Below are positions 17,779-25,974 of a DNA stretch of 64,000 nucleotides, one piece after another. Position 1 is the stretch's first letter; each line of letters starts with the position of its first letter. Both the position numbers and the translations under genes were made by a program. Origin of the DNA: Odoribacter sp. (GTDB lineage: Bacteria > Bacteroidota > Bacteroidia > Bacteroidales > Marinifilaceae). The notes under the pieces were generated by a model. It was not told where the DNA came from. It searched no databases and was given only the letters and a program-made list of their open reading frames with translations. The DNA lies in assembly GCA_020024465.1 (NCBI GenBank), contig JAHHTT010000004.1:1-64000 (forward strand), written 5' to 3'.

Positions 17779-18798
17779 TTACTTACTGTTTTTTTTATAA
17801 TACTGTATCATTTTCGGAATCACGACATTCAAGTCGCCGGTGATTACATAATCTGCAAATTTGTTGATAGGAGCATTACAATCGGTATTGATGGCAATTA
17901 CCATTGCTGCTTCTTCCATACCTGCGGTGTGTTGGATCTGACCTGAAATACCGCAAGCGATATACAGTTTTGGACGTACCGTCGTTCCGGTCTGCCCGAT
18001 TTGGCGTTCGTGTTCGCAAAAGCCTGCATCCACAGCAGCACGGGAAGCGCCTACTTCGCCGCCTAAAACGTCAGCCAGTTCATGTAATAGCTGGAAGTTC
18101 TCTTTTGAACCGACACCATATCCGCCGGCCACAATAATCGGAGCAGCTTTTAAATTCACTTTGGATTTCTCCATGTGGCGTTCAATGACATGCACGATGA
18201 AATCTTCCGGAGCTGTGAATTTGTTTACGTCAATGTTTTTTACTTCTCCCTGATGGTTGGCATTGGAAATCTCTTTTTTCATCACACCCTCACGTACGGT
18301 GGCCATTTGTGGGCGACATTCCGGATTTACAATTGTTGCAACGATGTTCCCTCCGAAAGCTGGACGGATCTGATACAGCAGGTTGTTATATGTTTTCCCG
18401 TTTTTCTTGTCTTCGTAATCTCCGATTTCCAGGCTGGTACAGTCGGCGGTCAAACCGCTGTGCAGAGCTGAAGATACGCGTGGGCCCAAGTCACGGCCGA
18501 TACTGGAAGCTCCCATGAAGGCAATCTGCGGATGCTCCTGCTTGAAGAGATTTACCAGAATAGAAGTATGAGGCAAAGTTGTGTACGGATAAAGACGTAC
18601 ATCATCTCCAATCCATAAAATATCCACTCCGTAAGGGAATACTTGTTTCTCTACGCCTTTCAAATTACTGCCTAAAATGACAGCTTCCAGTTTTACACCC
18701 AATTCGGTGGCAAGGGTACGGCCTTTAGTCAGCAATTCCAGGCTCACGTCGGCAACGATTCCCTCTTCTATTTCGCAATATACAAATACGCTATTCAT
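17779..18798 (-). CDS. etfA: Electron transfer flavoprotein, alpha subunit
   Basis: A 339-residue EtfA. The C-terminal FAD-binding domain is clear: IIVAGGYGVGSKENFQL, GASRAAVDAGFCEHERQIGQTG, and the signature CGISGQIQHTAGMEEA followed by INTDCNAPINKFADYVITGD. It passes electrons between its EtfB partner and the acyl-CoA dehydrogenase next door (14 bases away). Butyrate-forming Etf/Bcd complexes often bifurcate electrons between crotonyl-CoA and ferredoxin; whether this one does cannot be read from sequence alone. Confidence 0.95.
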   Translation of the reverse strand: MNSVFVYCEIEEGIVADVSLELLTKGRTLATELGVKLEAVILGSNLKGVEKQVFPYGVDILWIGDDVRLYPYTTLPHTSILVNLFKQEHPQIAFMGASSIGRDLGPRVSSALHSGLTADCTSLEIGDYEDKKNGKTYNNLLYQIRPAFGGNIVATIVNPECRPQMATVREGVMKKEISNANHQGEVKNIDVNKFTAPEDFIVHVIERHMEKSKVNLKAAPIIVAGGYGVGSKENFQLLHELADVLGGEVGASRAAVDAGFCEHERQIGQTGTTVRPKLYIACGISGQIQHTAGMEEAAMVIAINTDCNAPINKFADYVITGDLNVVIPKMIQYYKKNSK

Positions 18799-18825
18799 AT
18801 CTTTTATGATTTGTAGGCTTGTAAA

Positions 18826-19698
18826 TTATCCTATTGTGTGGTTGATTATCAATTCTTTCATCATGGCATCAATGGCTTCGTCGTTTGCTTCCAGTACTTT
18901 CGCTTCTTTTGCCTGGAAAACGACGTTTTCAATATTTTTCACCTTGGTTGGCGAACCGCTCAATCCTAATTCTTGTGGGTCACACGTGATATCGTTTACG
19001 CTCCATTCTGTGATTTTCAGATAAGGACGTTCGTTTAACAAAGACATATAGTCTTCATTAACGTCTTGTAATTCTTGTGTGGCTTTGGCATATTTGTATT
19101 TCATTACGCGGCGGGCATTGCGTGGACGGCAAGGAGCCGCAGAGCCGTTTACGGTCACAACGCAGGGAAGCGGACATTCTACAATTTCAATACCTCTTTC
19201 AAGACGGCGTTTGATAGTCATTTTGCTGTCGGTGCATTCCAATATCTCTTCTGCGTATGTCACTTGAGGCAAACCCAGTTTCTCTGCCACCTGCGGACCT
19301 ACTTGTGCAGTATCTCCGTCAATTGCCTGGCGTCCGCAAATCAGCAGGTCGGCATTCAGATTACGCAAGGCACAAGCCAATGCATAAGAAGTTGCCAATG
19401 TATCCGAACCGGCAAAAGCGCGGTCTGATAACAAATAACCGCCGTCTGCGCCGCGGAACATTGCTTCACGGATTACTTCGGCAGCGCGTCCCGGACCCAT
19501 GGTTAGGATGTGTACCGTAGTGTCTTCAATTTTATCTTTTAATCTCAATGCCTGCTCAAGAGCATTTAAATCTTCAGGGTTAAAAATAGCAGGCAATGCT
19601 GCTCTGTTTACAGTTCCGTCTGCTTTCATTGCATCTTTCCCTACATTTCTGGTGTCGGGAACCTGCTTGGCTAAAACGACAATTTTCAGTCCTTTCAT
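18826..19698 (-). CDS. etfB: Electron transfer flavoprotein, beta subunit
   Basis: A 290-residue EtfB, first gene of the etfB-etfA-acyl-CoA dehydrogenase operon. The N-terminus KIVVLAKQVPDTRNV and FNPEDLNALEQALRLKD are typical. DLLICGRQAIDGDTAQVGPQ is the conserved nucleotide-binding segment, and the recognition loop for the dehydrogenase is the region around VECPLPCVVTV to MKYKYAKA. It is slightly longer than mitochondrial-type EtfB (about 255), as in anaerobic bacteria. A consensus promoter lies 52 bases upstream. Confidence 0.95.
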   Translation of the reverse strand: MKGLKIVVLAKQVPDTRNVGKDAMKADGTVNRAALPAIFNPEDLNALEQALRLKDKIEDTTVHILTMGPGRAAEVIREAMFRGADGGYLLSDRAFAGSDTLATSYALACALRNLNADLLICGRQAIDGDTAQVGPQVAEKLGLPQVTYAEEILECTDSKMTIKRRLERGIEIVECPLPCVVTVNGSAAPCRPRNARRVMKYKYAKATQELQDVNEDYMSLLNERPYLKITEWSVNDITCDPQELGLSGSPTKVKNIENVVFQAKEAKVLEANDEAIDAMMKELIINHTIG

Positions 19699-19749
19699 AT
19701 GTTATAAATTAAATTACAATAAGCAATCCTCAATTGCACTTTAAAGAGG

Positions 19750-19779
19750 TAAAGGTACTACAAATAAATAAAAAAACAA
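19750..19779 (-). promoter_or_regulatory. Promoter of the etfBA-acyl-CoA dehydrogenase operon
   Basis: On the minus strand TTG (19777-19779), 19 bases, then TACCTTTA (19750-19757): seven of eight bases fit TAnnTTTG with ideal spacing. The predicted start near 19743 gives a leader of about 45 bases. Confidence 0.55.
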
Positions 19780-20003
19780 GTGTCCGAGAAAAACGGATGT
19801 TTGTTTTTATGGTAATTGATTGATATTCTATTTATTAATGCAATTTTTTCAGCCATCTTGTCTTGGAGTATAGAATTGTCAGAAATAATAAAGGTCAGGA
19901 ATGCTTTGTGCTGTTCGACCAGACCGTTTGTGCTTCACCGAAGGTTTTCATCGAACTTTCTTTGTTTACAGGGTATTTTTTGAGGGTACTATTTTTATAT
20001 GAA
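19780..20003. other. Intergenic stretch with no recognised gene
   Basis: Short open frames exist on both strands near 19863-20080, but neither has a plausible start context or protein-like composition, and they overlap each other and the 3' end of the next gene. No hairpin terminator or tRNA was seen. It separates the etf operon from the accessory block to its right. Confidence 0.5.
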
Positions 20004-21008
20004 TCAAAATACCCCTTTGACTTCGTTATTATTATGCGGGATATACAACAACGGCGATAGCACTTGGTAATATGTTTCATTATCCTTTTTGTATTTGACT
20101 TTCAGAACTTCTTCCATACGGTCTTTGCGTTGCAGGTAAGCTAATTTCCCATTGCCACAAATCACAACTTCATAATTTTCAAAATCTTCAAAAGGATAAA
20201 TTTCCCAATCTGTTATATTGCAATCATAGTGGAACAACTCTTTGTGGGTATCTAAAAACATTAATTCTTTGTATTCTTTTGGAGTGGAATAACAACACTC
20301 AATATGCAAAGGTAAAATAGGTGAAATTATATCTTTCATATATTGTGCAAATTGTCCGGCAACCAACATATCATAAATGTTGCGGTAATATGCCACAACC
20401 TTGGATTCAAGGTCAGGAACGCTGTGAAGATCCTTGGCTGTAGACAAAATATGCCGGTGGTCAAATGGCAAATCAGCAGTGAATTTGAGGGTGTCGCAAT
20501 AATAGGATGCACTTTCTCTGATTTCTTTTCCTTTCATTTCAAGTTGGCCGACAATACCATCTTTCACTTTCCCGATAAAGCCTTTACTCGAATCATAATA
20601 ATAGCCGACATCGTAAGCATCCTTTTTATCATTAAAAAATATGATTGCAGCGGTAATCCCAGCATCTTTACTTATGGCTGTTTGACCTTCCTGTGGAAAT
20701 ACTTCCACACTCAGAGTATGCTCTCCACCATACATTAGCCTGTAGTTGATGTCAATTGGCATCCAAAATCCTTCATCTTTATCCTTAAGGATGAAATTTA
20801 TGGGAATATCATCCAGTTTAAGAAGCATCCGGCATCCCATTTTATAGAATACGAGCCAGTAATATGGCTGATATTCATGCTTGGGGGCTTTCTTGAAACT
20901 CTCAGATATCATGGTTTCAACCTGTTTTATCTCCTTTCCTCTTTTCGTTTGAAGCAAACTGCATCCGCATAATGATGCGACGAGTATGGTAAGAATCATT
21001 GATTTCAT
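20004..21008 (-). CDS. Hypothetical lipoprotein, last gene of the accessory block
   Basis: 334 residues. The N-terminus MKSMILTILVASLCGCSLLQ is a short lipoprotein signal with probable lipid Cys16. The rest is soluble and rich in aromatic residues (for example EYQPYYWLVFYKMGC and DVGYYYDSSKGF), with no family recognised. The C-terminal third ends in a compact DNETYYQVLSPLLYIP segment. The ATG is 10 bases after the stop of the second half of the frameshifted small gene at 21019-21256, so the two are probably co-translated. Codon and base composition are more AT-rich than the genes at 22-25 kb. Function unknown. Confidence 0.72.
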   Translation of the reverse strand: MKSMILTILVASLCGCSLLQTKRGKEIKQVETMISESFKKAPKHEYQPYYWLVFYKMGCRMLLKLDDIPINFILKDKDEGFWMPIDINYRLMYGGEHTLSVEVFPQEGQTAISKDAGITAAIIFFNDKKDAYDVGYYYDSSKGFIGKVKDGIVGQLEMKGKEIRESASYYCDTLKFTADLPFDHRHILSTAKDLHSVPDLESKVVAYYRNIYDMLVAGQFAQYMKDIISPILPLHIECCYSTPKEYKELMFLDTHKELFHYDCNITDWEIYPFEDFENYEVVICGNGKLAYLQRKDRMEEVLKVKYKKDNETYYQVLSPLLYIPHNNNEVKGVF

Positions 21009-21018
21009 ATCATGTATA

Positions 21019-21256
21019 TTATTGGTTTTCTACATTTATATACTTTTCATATTCAGAACCTTCGTACGGTGGGTCACCAAAACCTCGTGAGTTAATGGCA
21101 ATATCAAATGTTTCAATATCAGTAAATGTTATCTATGCTCCCCATCACCTTTTCGTGGTTGTAGCAGTACCCTGCACACGTGCTGAGCGCGGACAGGCAA
21201 AGTAGCCCGAATAATAGGGCAATGGCTGCCAGAGCGGGAATTTTTGCCATTTTCAT
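21019..21256 (-). pseudogene. Small exported protein gene, apparently frameshifted
   Basis: From ATG 21256 an open frame encodes 45 residues starting MKMAKIPALAAIALLFGLLC, a signal-peptide-like sequence, then STCAGYCYNHEKVMGS, and stops at 21119. Immediately afterwards, in another frame, protein-like coding resumes (TDIETFDIAINSRGFGD, then PPYEGSEYEKYINVENQ) and stops at 21019, 10 bases before the next gene's ATG. The two frames overlap only in a window of about 12 bases near 21121-21135. This suggests one original product of about 80 residues broken by a one-base indel, a sequencing error, or a programmed frameshift. Family not recognised. Confidence 0.5.
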
Positions 21257-21289
21257 GTGATTTAAAATTAGCTCATTATAGCCTGTCCC

Positions 21290-21994
21290 TTATCTCTTGA
21301 ACATTTTTCTCTCCAATTTTTGCAATTCGTTTATTGCCTCAATGTGAGGACCATCTACTTTGATAAGTAAATCTTCAAATTCTTTTTTTGCCCGGAAAAA
21401 TTTTACGATGTCCTCGCTTTCCATGAACAGTCCGATATATTCGTCGTTCTGCTTCCAAAGATACACGGGTATGTCTTTGCCATTTGATACCATCGAGTTT
21501 ATCAGAATATTTTCAAGTTCGTCTTTACCTGTTTCTGCTTTTTTCAGAACGGGTCTGCCATATTTCCGTCCGGCAGCTTTTACCAGTATCTCGAAGCCTG
21601 TTTTGTCCATCTTCGTTTCGCAGTCCATCGCTATTAATTTGCCTTGTGCATTTGTTTTCAAATTTAGTTTTCCAAAATCGGTATCACAAAAAGTTGCTTT
21701 TTTGGTAGCGATACTGTCCGTACTTATATAAAATACTAAAATCGGATATTTCTCAGTTCTCGAAACATACATGTCTTTTGTGTATTTCACATAGCGATAG
21801 TGTACTTCTTTGCTGTCGCTCTCCGGTTTGGGATGATTGAAATCAATAAATGGAGAGCAAAAGCGTTCCACATGGATGTCATAGTCCGGGTTATCCATGT
21901 TGATAATCTGTTTGTCCGATTGTGCATGGGCTGTTGTGCCGGATAAGCATAAAAAGGCTGTCAATCCAAAGATGATAAGTGTTTTAATTTTCAT
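21290..21994 (-). CDS. Hypothetical exported protein
   Basis: 234 residues with a clear signal peptide (MKIKTLIIFGLTAFLCLSG...AHAQ). The mature part is a soluble alpha/beta-like protein. The middle section, NAQGKLIAMDCETKMD followed by ILVKAAGRKYGRPV, resembles the middle of the TonB-C protein at 22892-24034 (NKSGKLIGILAQGRLDG followed by LLYALAEKYGQK), so the two appear to share a domain; only the larger one carries a TonB-C end. No catalytic motif seen. It starts 13 bases after the AraC-type regulator. Function unknown. Confidence 0.75.
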   Translation of the reverse strand: MKIKTLIIFGLTAFLCLSGTTAHAQSDKQIINMDNPDYDIHVERFCSPFIDFNHPKPESDSKEVHYRYVKYTKDMYVSRTEKYPILVFYISTDSIATKKATFCDTDFGKLNLKTNAQGKLIAMDCETKMDKTGFEILVKAAGRKYGRPVLKKAETGKDELENILINSMVSNGKDIPVYLWKQNDEYIGLFMESEDIVKFFRAKKEFEDLLIKVDGPHIEAINELQKLERKMFKR

Positions 21995-22007
21995 GATTGA
22001 TATTTTA

Positions 22008-22880
22008 CTATGTATTTCTGGTCTTTCGGATATTTACAGGAGTATCACCGAGATTCCGCTTACAGAAGTCCGACAGGTAAGACTGGTTCGCAAAGCCGCA
22101 TCGTTCGGCTATCTCCTGCAAGGGAAGGTGTGTTGTCCTTAACAGTTTCAGTACCTGTTCGGATCGTTTCTGCCGGAGCCACTGGGCAACCGGACAGTTG
22201 AACAATCTCAAGAATGTCCGACGGAAGGTAACGGTGCTGTTTGCTCCGCATAGTTCCGCCAGTTCTTCTGCAGTCTTCGCTTCAGTATGGCATTCTATCA
22301 CTTTCTGAATGAAAGAATGGTCGGTATGGATACCGAGCAGTTCTTCCGCTTGCAAAACGACCTTACGGTTGATATGTTCGTAGGAGGCATCGAGCAGTTT
22401 GAATGATACCTCAATGCCTTCTGCCGGCTCGGAAGCGGAAGGCATTCCGCACAGTATTCTCGCTTCGCGGAAGTAGTAGAGCATTCTGTGATAGATGGCT
22501 TCCAGATGCTCCTTGCGGTGTTTTTGCAACAATCGGCACAAGGTCAGTAACTCTTCTACGCAGCAATAATGCGTGTACCATATTTGCAGGCGCATGACAT
22601 AGCGGGTGGATTCCGTTTCTCCGGCTTCCATGAATAGTTCCAGCCATCTCGCAAATTCTTGCTGTTCACGGGTAATTGCTTCGGGAAGCTCGTTCATCCA
22701 TCCGGCAATCGTATTCATGAATTCCGTGTCCGATGCAAAGGGATGCAGTTGCCGCTCTCTTTTTTCCTCCGGCATATCCTTGGATATGGTCACACAAAGC
22801 ATACGCAGATGTGCTTCCAGAGAATCGTCCGGTTGCAGGCGTGAAAGGAGATAACCGCTTATTGAAAATCTTTTGTCCAT
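22008..22880 (-). CDS. AraC-family transcriptional regulator
   Basis: 290 residues. The last ~100 are a classic double helix-turn-helix of the AraC/XylS type: TAEELAELCGANSTVTFRRTFLRLFNC, then LPLQEIAERCGFANQSYLSDFCKRNLGDTPVNIRK. The N-terminal ~190 residues are helical, rich in Leu, Glu and aromatic residues, and are not the usual cupin; they may be the sensing domain. There is no membrane segment. It lies inside the block of exported proteins (11 bases after the gene at 22892, 13 before the gene at 21994), so it probably regulates this operon. Visibly more G+C than the housekeeping genes. Confidence 0.88.
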   Translation of the reverse strand: MDKRFSISGYLLSRLQPDDSLEAHLRMLCVTISKDMPEEKRERQLHPFASDTEFMNTIAGWMNELPEAITREQQEFARWLELFMEAGETESTRYVMRLQIWYTHYCCVEELLTLCRLLQKHRKEHLEAIYHRMLYYFREARILCGMPSASEPAEGIEVSFKLLDASYEHINRKVVLQAEELLGIHTDHSFIQKVIECHTEAKTAEELAELCGANSTVTFRRTFLRLFNCPVAQWLRQKRSEQVLKLLRTTHLPLQEIAERCGFANQSYLSDFCKRNLGDTPVNIRKTRNT

Positions 22881-22891
22881 ACAGGGAAAAT

Positions 22892-24034
22892 TTATCGGTT
22901 CTCAAACCTGAGGGCTACTGTCATGCGAAATGCCACGGGTTCTCCGTTCCGGATGGCAGGTATGAATTCGGGAAGACGTTTGATGGCATACAGTGCCGCA
23001 ACTTCCAGATCGGGCGATGTGGTTTCCCGGTTTTCCACCTTGGCATCTTTCGCTTTGCCGTCCTTCCCCACCGTGAACGATACGCTTACATTCCCTTCGG
23101 CATTTCCTTGGTTTCCGATGCCGGCATTGTAGGCCATCCAATGACGCACGGCAAGTCTGAAATCCGGGAAATCCGCAAATCGCCCTTCCTTGAACTTGGG
23201 AAGTTCCCCGTCCGGAATGTTCATATATCCCTTGACGGTGTCCGGGACAAGGTCTTCCTCTGTAAACAGCTCGCCGGTGTTGTATATGCCTGCTGTCGGA
23301 TTGATTTCCATGCTCCTGACATCTGATGAAAGGTCATTGAAATACATCCAGTCTCCGGTCCTGATGCAGTCGATGAACGGGTCATATTTCGTCTTTGTCA
23401 CCATCAGGTGCACTTCGTACCAAGTATGAGGCCGGCTGCCTCCGCCGATAATTTTCCGTTCTCCCTTTTCGTTCTCTTCAAGGTAAATTACGGCATCCAG
23501 GTGCTCTGGAACAGGCTTGCATACAAATAGTTGGATGGTCCTATCATTCACGTACCACCCATAATTCCGGTCTCCGAAATACTCTTCTGCCATATAGCAT
23601 TTCTGACCGTATTTTTCTGCCAAGGCATATAAAAGCGAATCCACTGCTGCCGTTCCGTCCAGCCTTCCCTGTGCCAGAATGCCGATCAGTTTTCCTGATT
23701 TGTTTGCCACCATGCCGGTATAAGGGAATTCAAAGTTCCCGAAGCGGGCAAGTACCTCTCCGTAGAATGTATCTATCGAACTGTATTGATAAATGACCGC
23801 CTTTTTTCCTTCCCCGGTTTTGCATTTCACTTTATCCTTTCCGAAATAGCGGAATGATTTGTTATAATTTCCATCGTATGGCCTTGCCTTGGAATAATAC
23901 TTGTCCACATTCATTCCGAACACCACATTTTCCAAATCGTATGCACCCTCACCCCAGTATTGAGGTTGTGCGACACTAATGCCGCAAAAGAAACTCAAGA
24001 GTCCCATGATAAAAACAGTTTTTATGATTTGCAT
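22892..24034 (-). CDS. Exported protein with C-terminal TonB (energy-transducer) domain
   Basis: 380 residues from ATG 24034, where the signal peptide MQIIKTVFIMGLLSFFCGIS begins; the frame extends 33 codons upstream into the glycine-rich end of the previous gene and is not used. The last ~90 residues are TonB-C: VSVSFTVGKDGKAKDAKVEN, then LEVAALYAIKRLPEFIPAIRNGEPVAFRMTVALRF. Unlike true TonB it has a cleavable signal rather than a membrane anchor, and no Pro-rich spacer. The middle resembles the protein at 21290-21994. It is one of three TonB-C proteins in this block. Role in envelope interactions is inferred. Confidence 0.82.
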   Translation of the reverse strand: MQIIKTVFIMGLLSFFCGISVAQPQYWGEGAYDLENVVFGMNVDKYYSKARPYDGNYNKSFRYFGKDKVKCKTGEGKKAVIYQYSSIDTFYGEVLARFGNFEFPYTGMVANKSGKLIGILAQGRLDGTAAVDSLLYALAEKYGQKCYMAEEYFGDRNYGWYVNDRTIQLFVCKPVPEHLDAVIYLEENEKGERKIIGGGSRPHTWYEVHLMVTKTKYDPFIDCIRTGDWMYFNDLSSDVRSMEINPTAGIYNTGELFTEEDLVPDTVKGYMNIPDGELPKFKEGRFADFPDFRLAVRHWMAYNAGIGNQGNAEGNVSVSFTVGKDGKAKDAKVENRETTSPDLEVAALYAIKRLPEFIPAIRNGEPVAFRMTVALRFENR

Positions 24035-24062
24035 GTTTTTTTGTTGATATTGATATACTGTA

Positions 24063-25319
24063 TTAGAAACGGCTGGATGAGCCGCCGCCTCCGGACGAAC
24101 CTCCTCCGAAACTGCCTCCGCCTCCGCCACCACCGGAGCCGCCCGAACGGCTGGAAGAGGTGCTGATTTTCGGTATTGTATAGCCTACAATGTATTCGGC
24201 ATTGCAACACATACATTTATGACGGGCTTCCATCAGTCCCTCTGATGAAGTGGTGGCTTTTATAATAGTTCGATATCTTTCTTCCTTGTGCAGCGTTATG
24301 TGTCTACAGGATGGACAGCATTCATAGCTGTCCTTTTTAAGCGGTATTCGGATTTTTACCTCTTCACCGCAAGCAGAGCACCGGTAGATGCGGATGTAAG
24401 CCGTTTTCAGCTTTGTCTCTTTCCGTTCGCTGTCAGTCAGCCGTTTCATATCCTTTACCAACTCATGCAAAGGAATCTCCCGGAGGGTTTCCCGGTTGCA
24501 TTTCGGGCATGTCCGGCTGCGCCTGAGGATCTTTTGTTTCTGTATGCCGAAATACCAGCAGGCAATACCCAGAATAGCGGGCCATACCGGTACCAGCCAG
24601 AACAGTCCGAGCAGAGTGCGTACAGTAAAGGGTTTTCGGGTAGCCAGCAAGGTCAGTGCGGCTTCCGGCCCTTTGTCTTTCGGCGTCATCCTGTGTACCG
24701 CTGATTTCCAGACAAACCAGTTTATAAGTATCAGCATCAGGGCAAACACCGTAAAGACCAGGGAAGGGGTGGTACGCCGGAACTTTTTTATCCACGCTTC
24801 CGGAGGTGCTGTCTGATAGTCGCTCCCGTACAGGACTGCTGCCACCGCCTTGATGCCTTCAAGCATTCCCGTATTCCAGTCATTTTCTCGAAGATGCGGC
24901 ACCATGGTTTCCATCTGTATTCTTTTACAAATGACATCCGGCAATACTCCCTCCAGTCCGTATCCGGTCTTGAAGGTGATATCCCGAATATCCCGGGTCA
25001 GCAGAATCAGCAGTCCGTTGTCATCTTCCGCCTTGCCGACACCCCATTGGTTGAATAGCGTAACGGCAAATTCATGCGGTTCCTCTTCTCCTATGCTGTT
25101 CAAGGCGACAACTGCCACTTCGATGGTCAGGGAGTCTTCCAATTGTTGCAGTATGTGGTTGATTTTATTTTTCGTTTCACTATCCAATAGATGGTCAGGG
25201 TCGGATACCCAATTGTCCGCATCGTATGTCTTGGGGTTGGGTACATCATCGACCATTCCCCATGCCATCGGGCAGAGTCCCAGCAGAATGGCTATGCAGA
25301 TTATAAGTTTTCGTATCAT
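24063..25319 (-). CDS. TPM-domain membrane protein with zinc-ribbon cysteines and Gly/Ser tail
   Basis: 418 residues. A signal peptide (about 1-21) is followed by a TPM (YgcG/psb32) domain: NWVSDPDHLLDSETKNKINHI and a core with TIEVAVVALNSIGEEEP, VGKAEDDNGLLILLTRDIRD and TGYGLEGVLPD. Two membrane helices follow near 185-205 and 245-265. Next come CPKCNRE, CSACGEE, CCPSCRH and CMCCNAEY cysteine pairs, suggesting zinc ribbons, and finally the glycine/serine-rich low-complexity tail typical of TPM proteins. Family members are linked to membrane protein quality control; the substrate here is unknown. Its start overlaps the upstream gene's stop by four bases. Confidence 0.88.
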   Translation of the reverse strand: MIRKLIICIAILLGLCPMAWGMVDDVPNPKTYDADNWVSDPDHLLDSETKNKINHILQQLEDSLTIEVAVVALNSIGEEEPHEFAVTLFNQWGVGKAEDDNGLLILLTRDIRDITFKTGYGLEGVLPDVICKRIQMETMVPHLRENDWNTGMLEGIKAVAAVLYGSDYQTAPPEAWIKKFRRTTPSLVFTVFALMLILINWFVWKSAVHRMTPKDKGPEAALTLLATRKPFTVRTLLGLFWLVPVWPAILGIACWYFGIQKQKILRRSRTCPKCNRETLREIPLHELVKDMKRLTDSERKETKLKTAYIRIYRCSACGEEVKIRIPLKKDSYECCPSCRHITLHKEERYRTIIKATTSSEGLMEARHKCMCCNAEYIVGYTIPKISTSSSRSGGSGGGGGGGSFGGGSSGGGGSSSRF

Positions 25320-25966
25320 TCAGTGTCTCCTTTCTCATTATTATCCATATCGACCGGTCTGAAAAAACGTCTGCTGTCTTTTTCATCGTATTCTTTCAAT
25401 TTCTCACCGTTCATTTCCAACAGGAAGGCGACGAATCCGGAAAACCCGAGCAGGCACATTGCACAGAAAAATAAAAGCAGAAGCATCCAGCCCCAGCCAA
25501 TATCGTCAAACATGGGTGAGGCAAACCTCATGCAGATAATATAGGCAAAGCCGAATGTCGCAGCCAGCGTTCCCAATGCCATTATGGGCAGCAGCAGGAT
25601 TCCTGCCAGTGTTTTCCATATCAGTTTGCAGAATTTGGGATGATGGCCTGTGACAGCATAGCCTACCAAAGAGCAGACTGTGGCAGATACCAATATCATG
25701 ATCAGACTGATAAAACCCGCCATCAACCATTCTGCCGGAGAAGCGGCAACAAGCGCCCCTCTGCTCTCTGCAAAGATATCGGCGAATAATCCTTTGTTGA
25801 TGATAAGGTGTCCCAAGCTGTACAGGACTGTAGTCAGAGCAAATACAATCATAATAATAAAGCCCGCAGCCAGACAGCCTAACGGCTCTTTGGAGTCCTG
25901 CTTCCTTCTCCAGATAACCAATCCGGATATCAGGACCTGGAATATGATCAGAATATATCCTCCCAT
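25316..25966 (-). CDS. Polytopic inner-membrane protein
   Basis: 216 residues from ATG 25966 (MGGYILIIFQVLISGLVIW), nine bases after the stop of the upstream TonB-C gene; the longer frame to 26029 overlaps that gene and is not used. Four or five hydrophobic segments are visible, near residues 4-20, 33-55, 80-105, 125-150 and 165-190, with a charged C-terminus (DEKDSRRFFRPVDMDNN). It overlaps the TPM gene by four bases (ATGA), suggesting that the two act as a pair in the membrane. No family recognised. Confidence 0.75.
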   Translation of the reverse strand: MGGYILIIFQVLISGLVIWRRKQDSKEPLGCLAAGFIIMIVFALTTVLYSLGHLIINKGLFADIFAESRGALVAASPAEWLMAGFISLIMILVSATVCSLVGYAVTGHHPKFCKLIWKTLAGILLLPIMALGTLAATFGFAYIICMRFASPMFDDIGWGWMLLLLFFCAMCLLGFSGFVAFLLEMNGEKLKEYDEKDSRRFFRPVDMDNNEKGDTE

Positions 25967-25974
25967 GGGTTCTG

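Noticed and set aside
22733..23326. A 197-codon plus-strand ORF opposite the AraC and TonB-C genes
   Set aside because: It spans two unrelated antisense genes and their junction; it is explained by the higher G+C content of this block.
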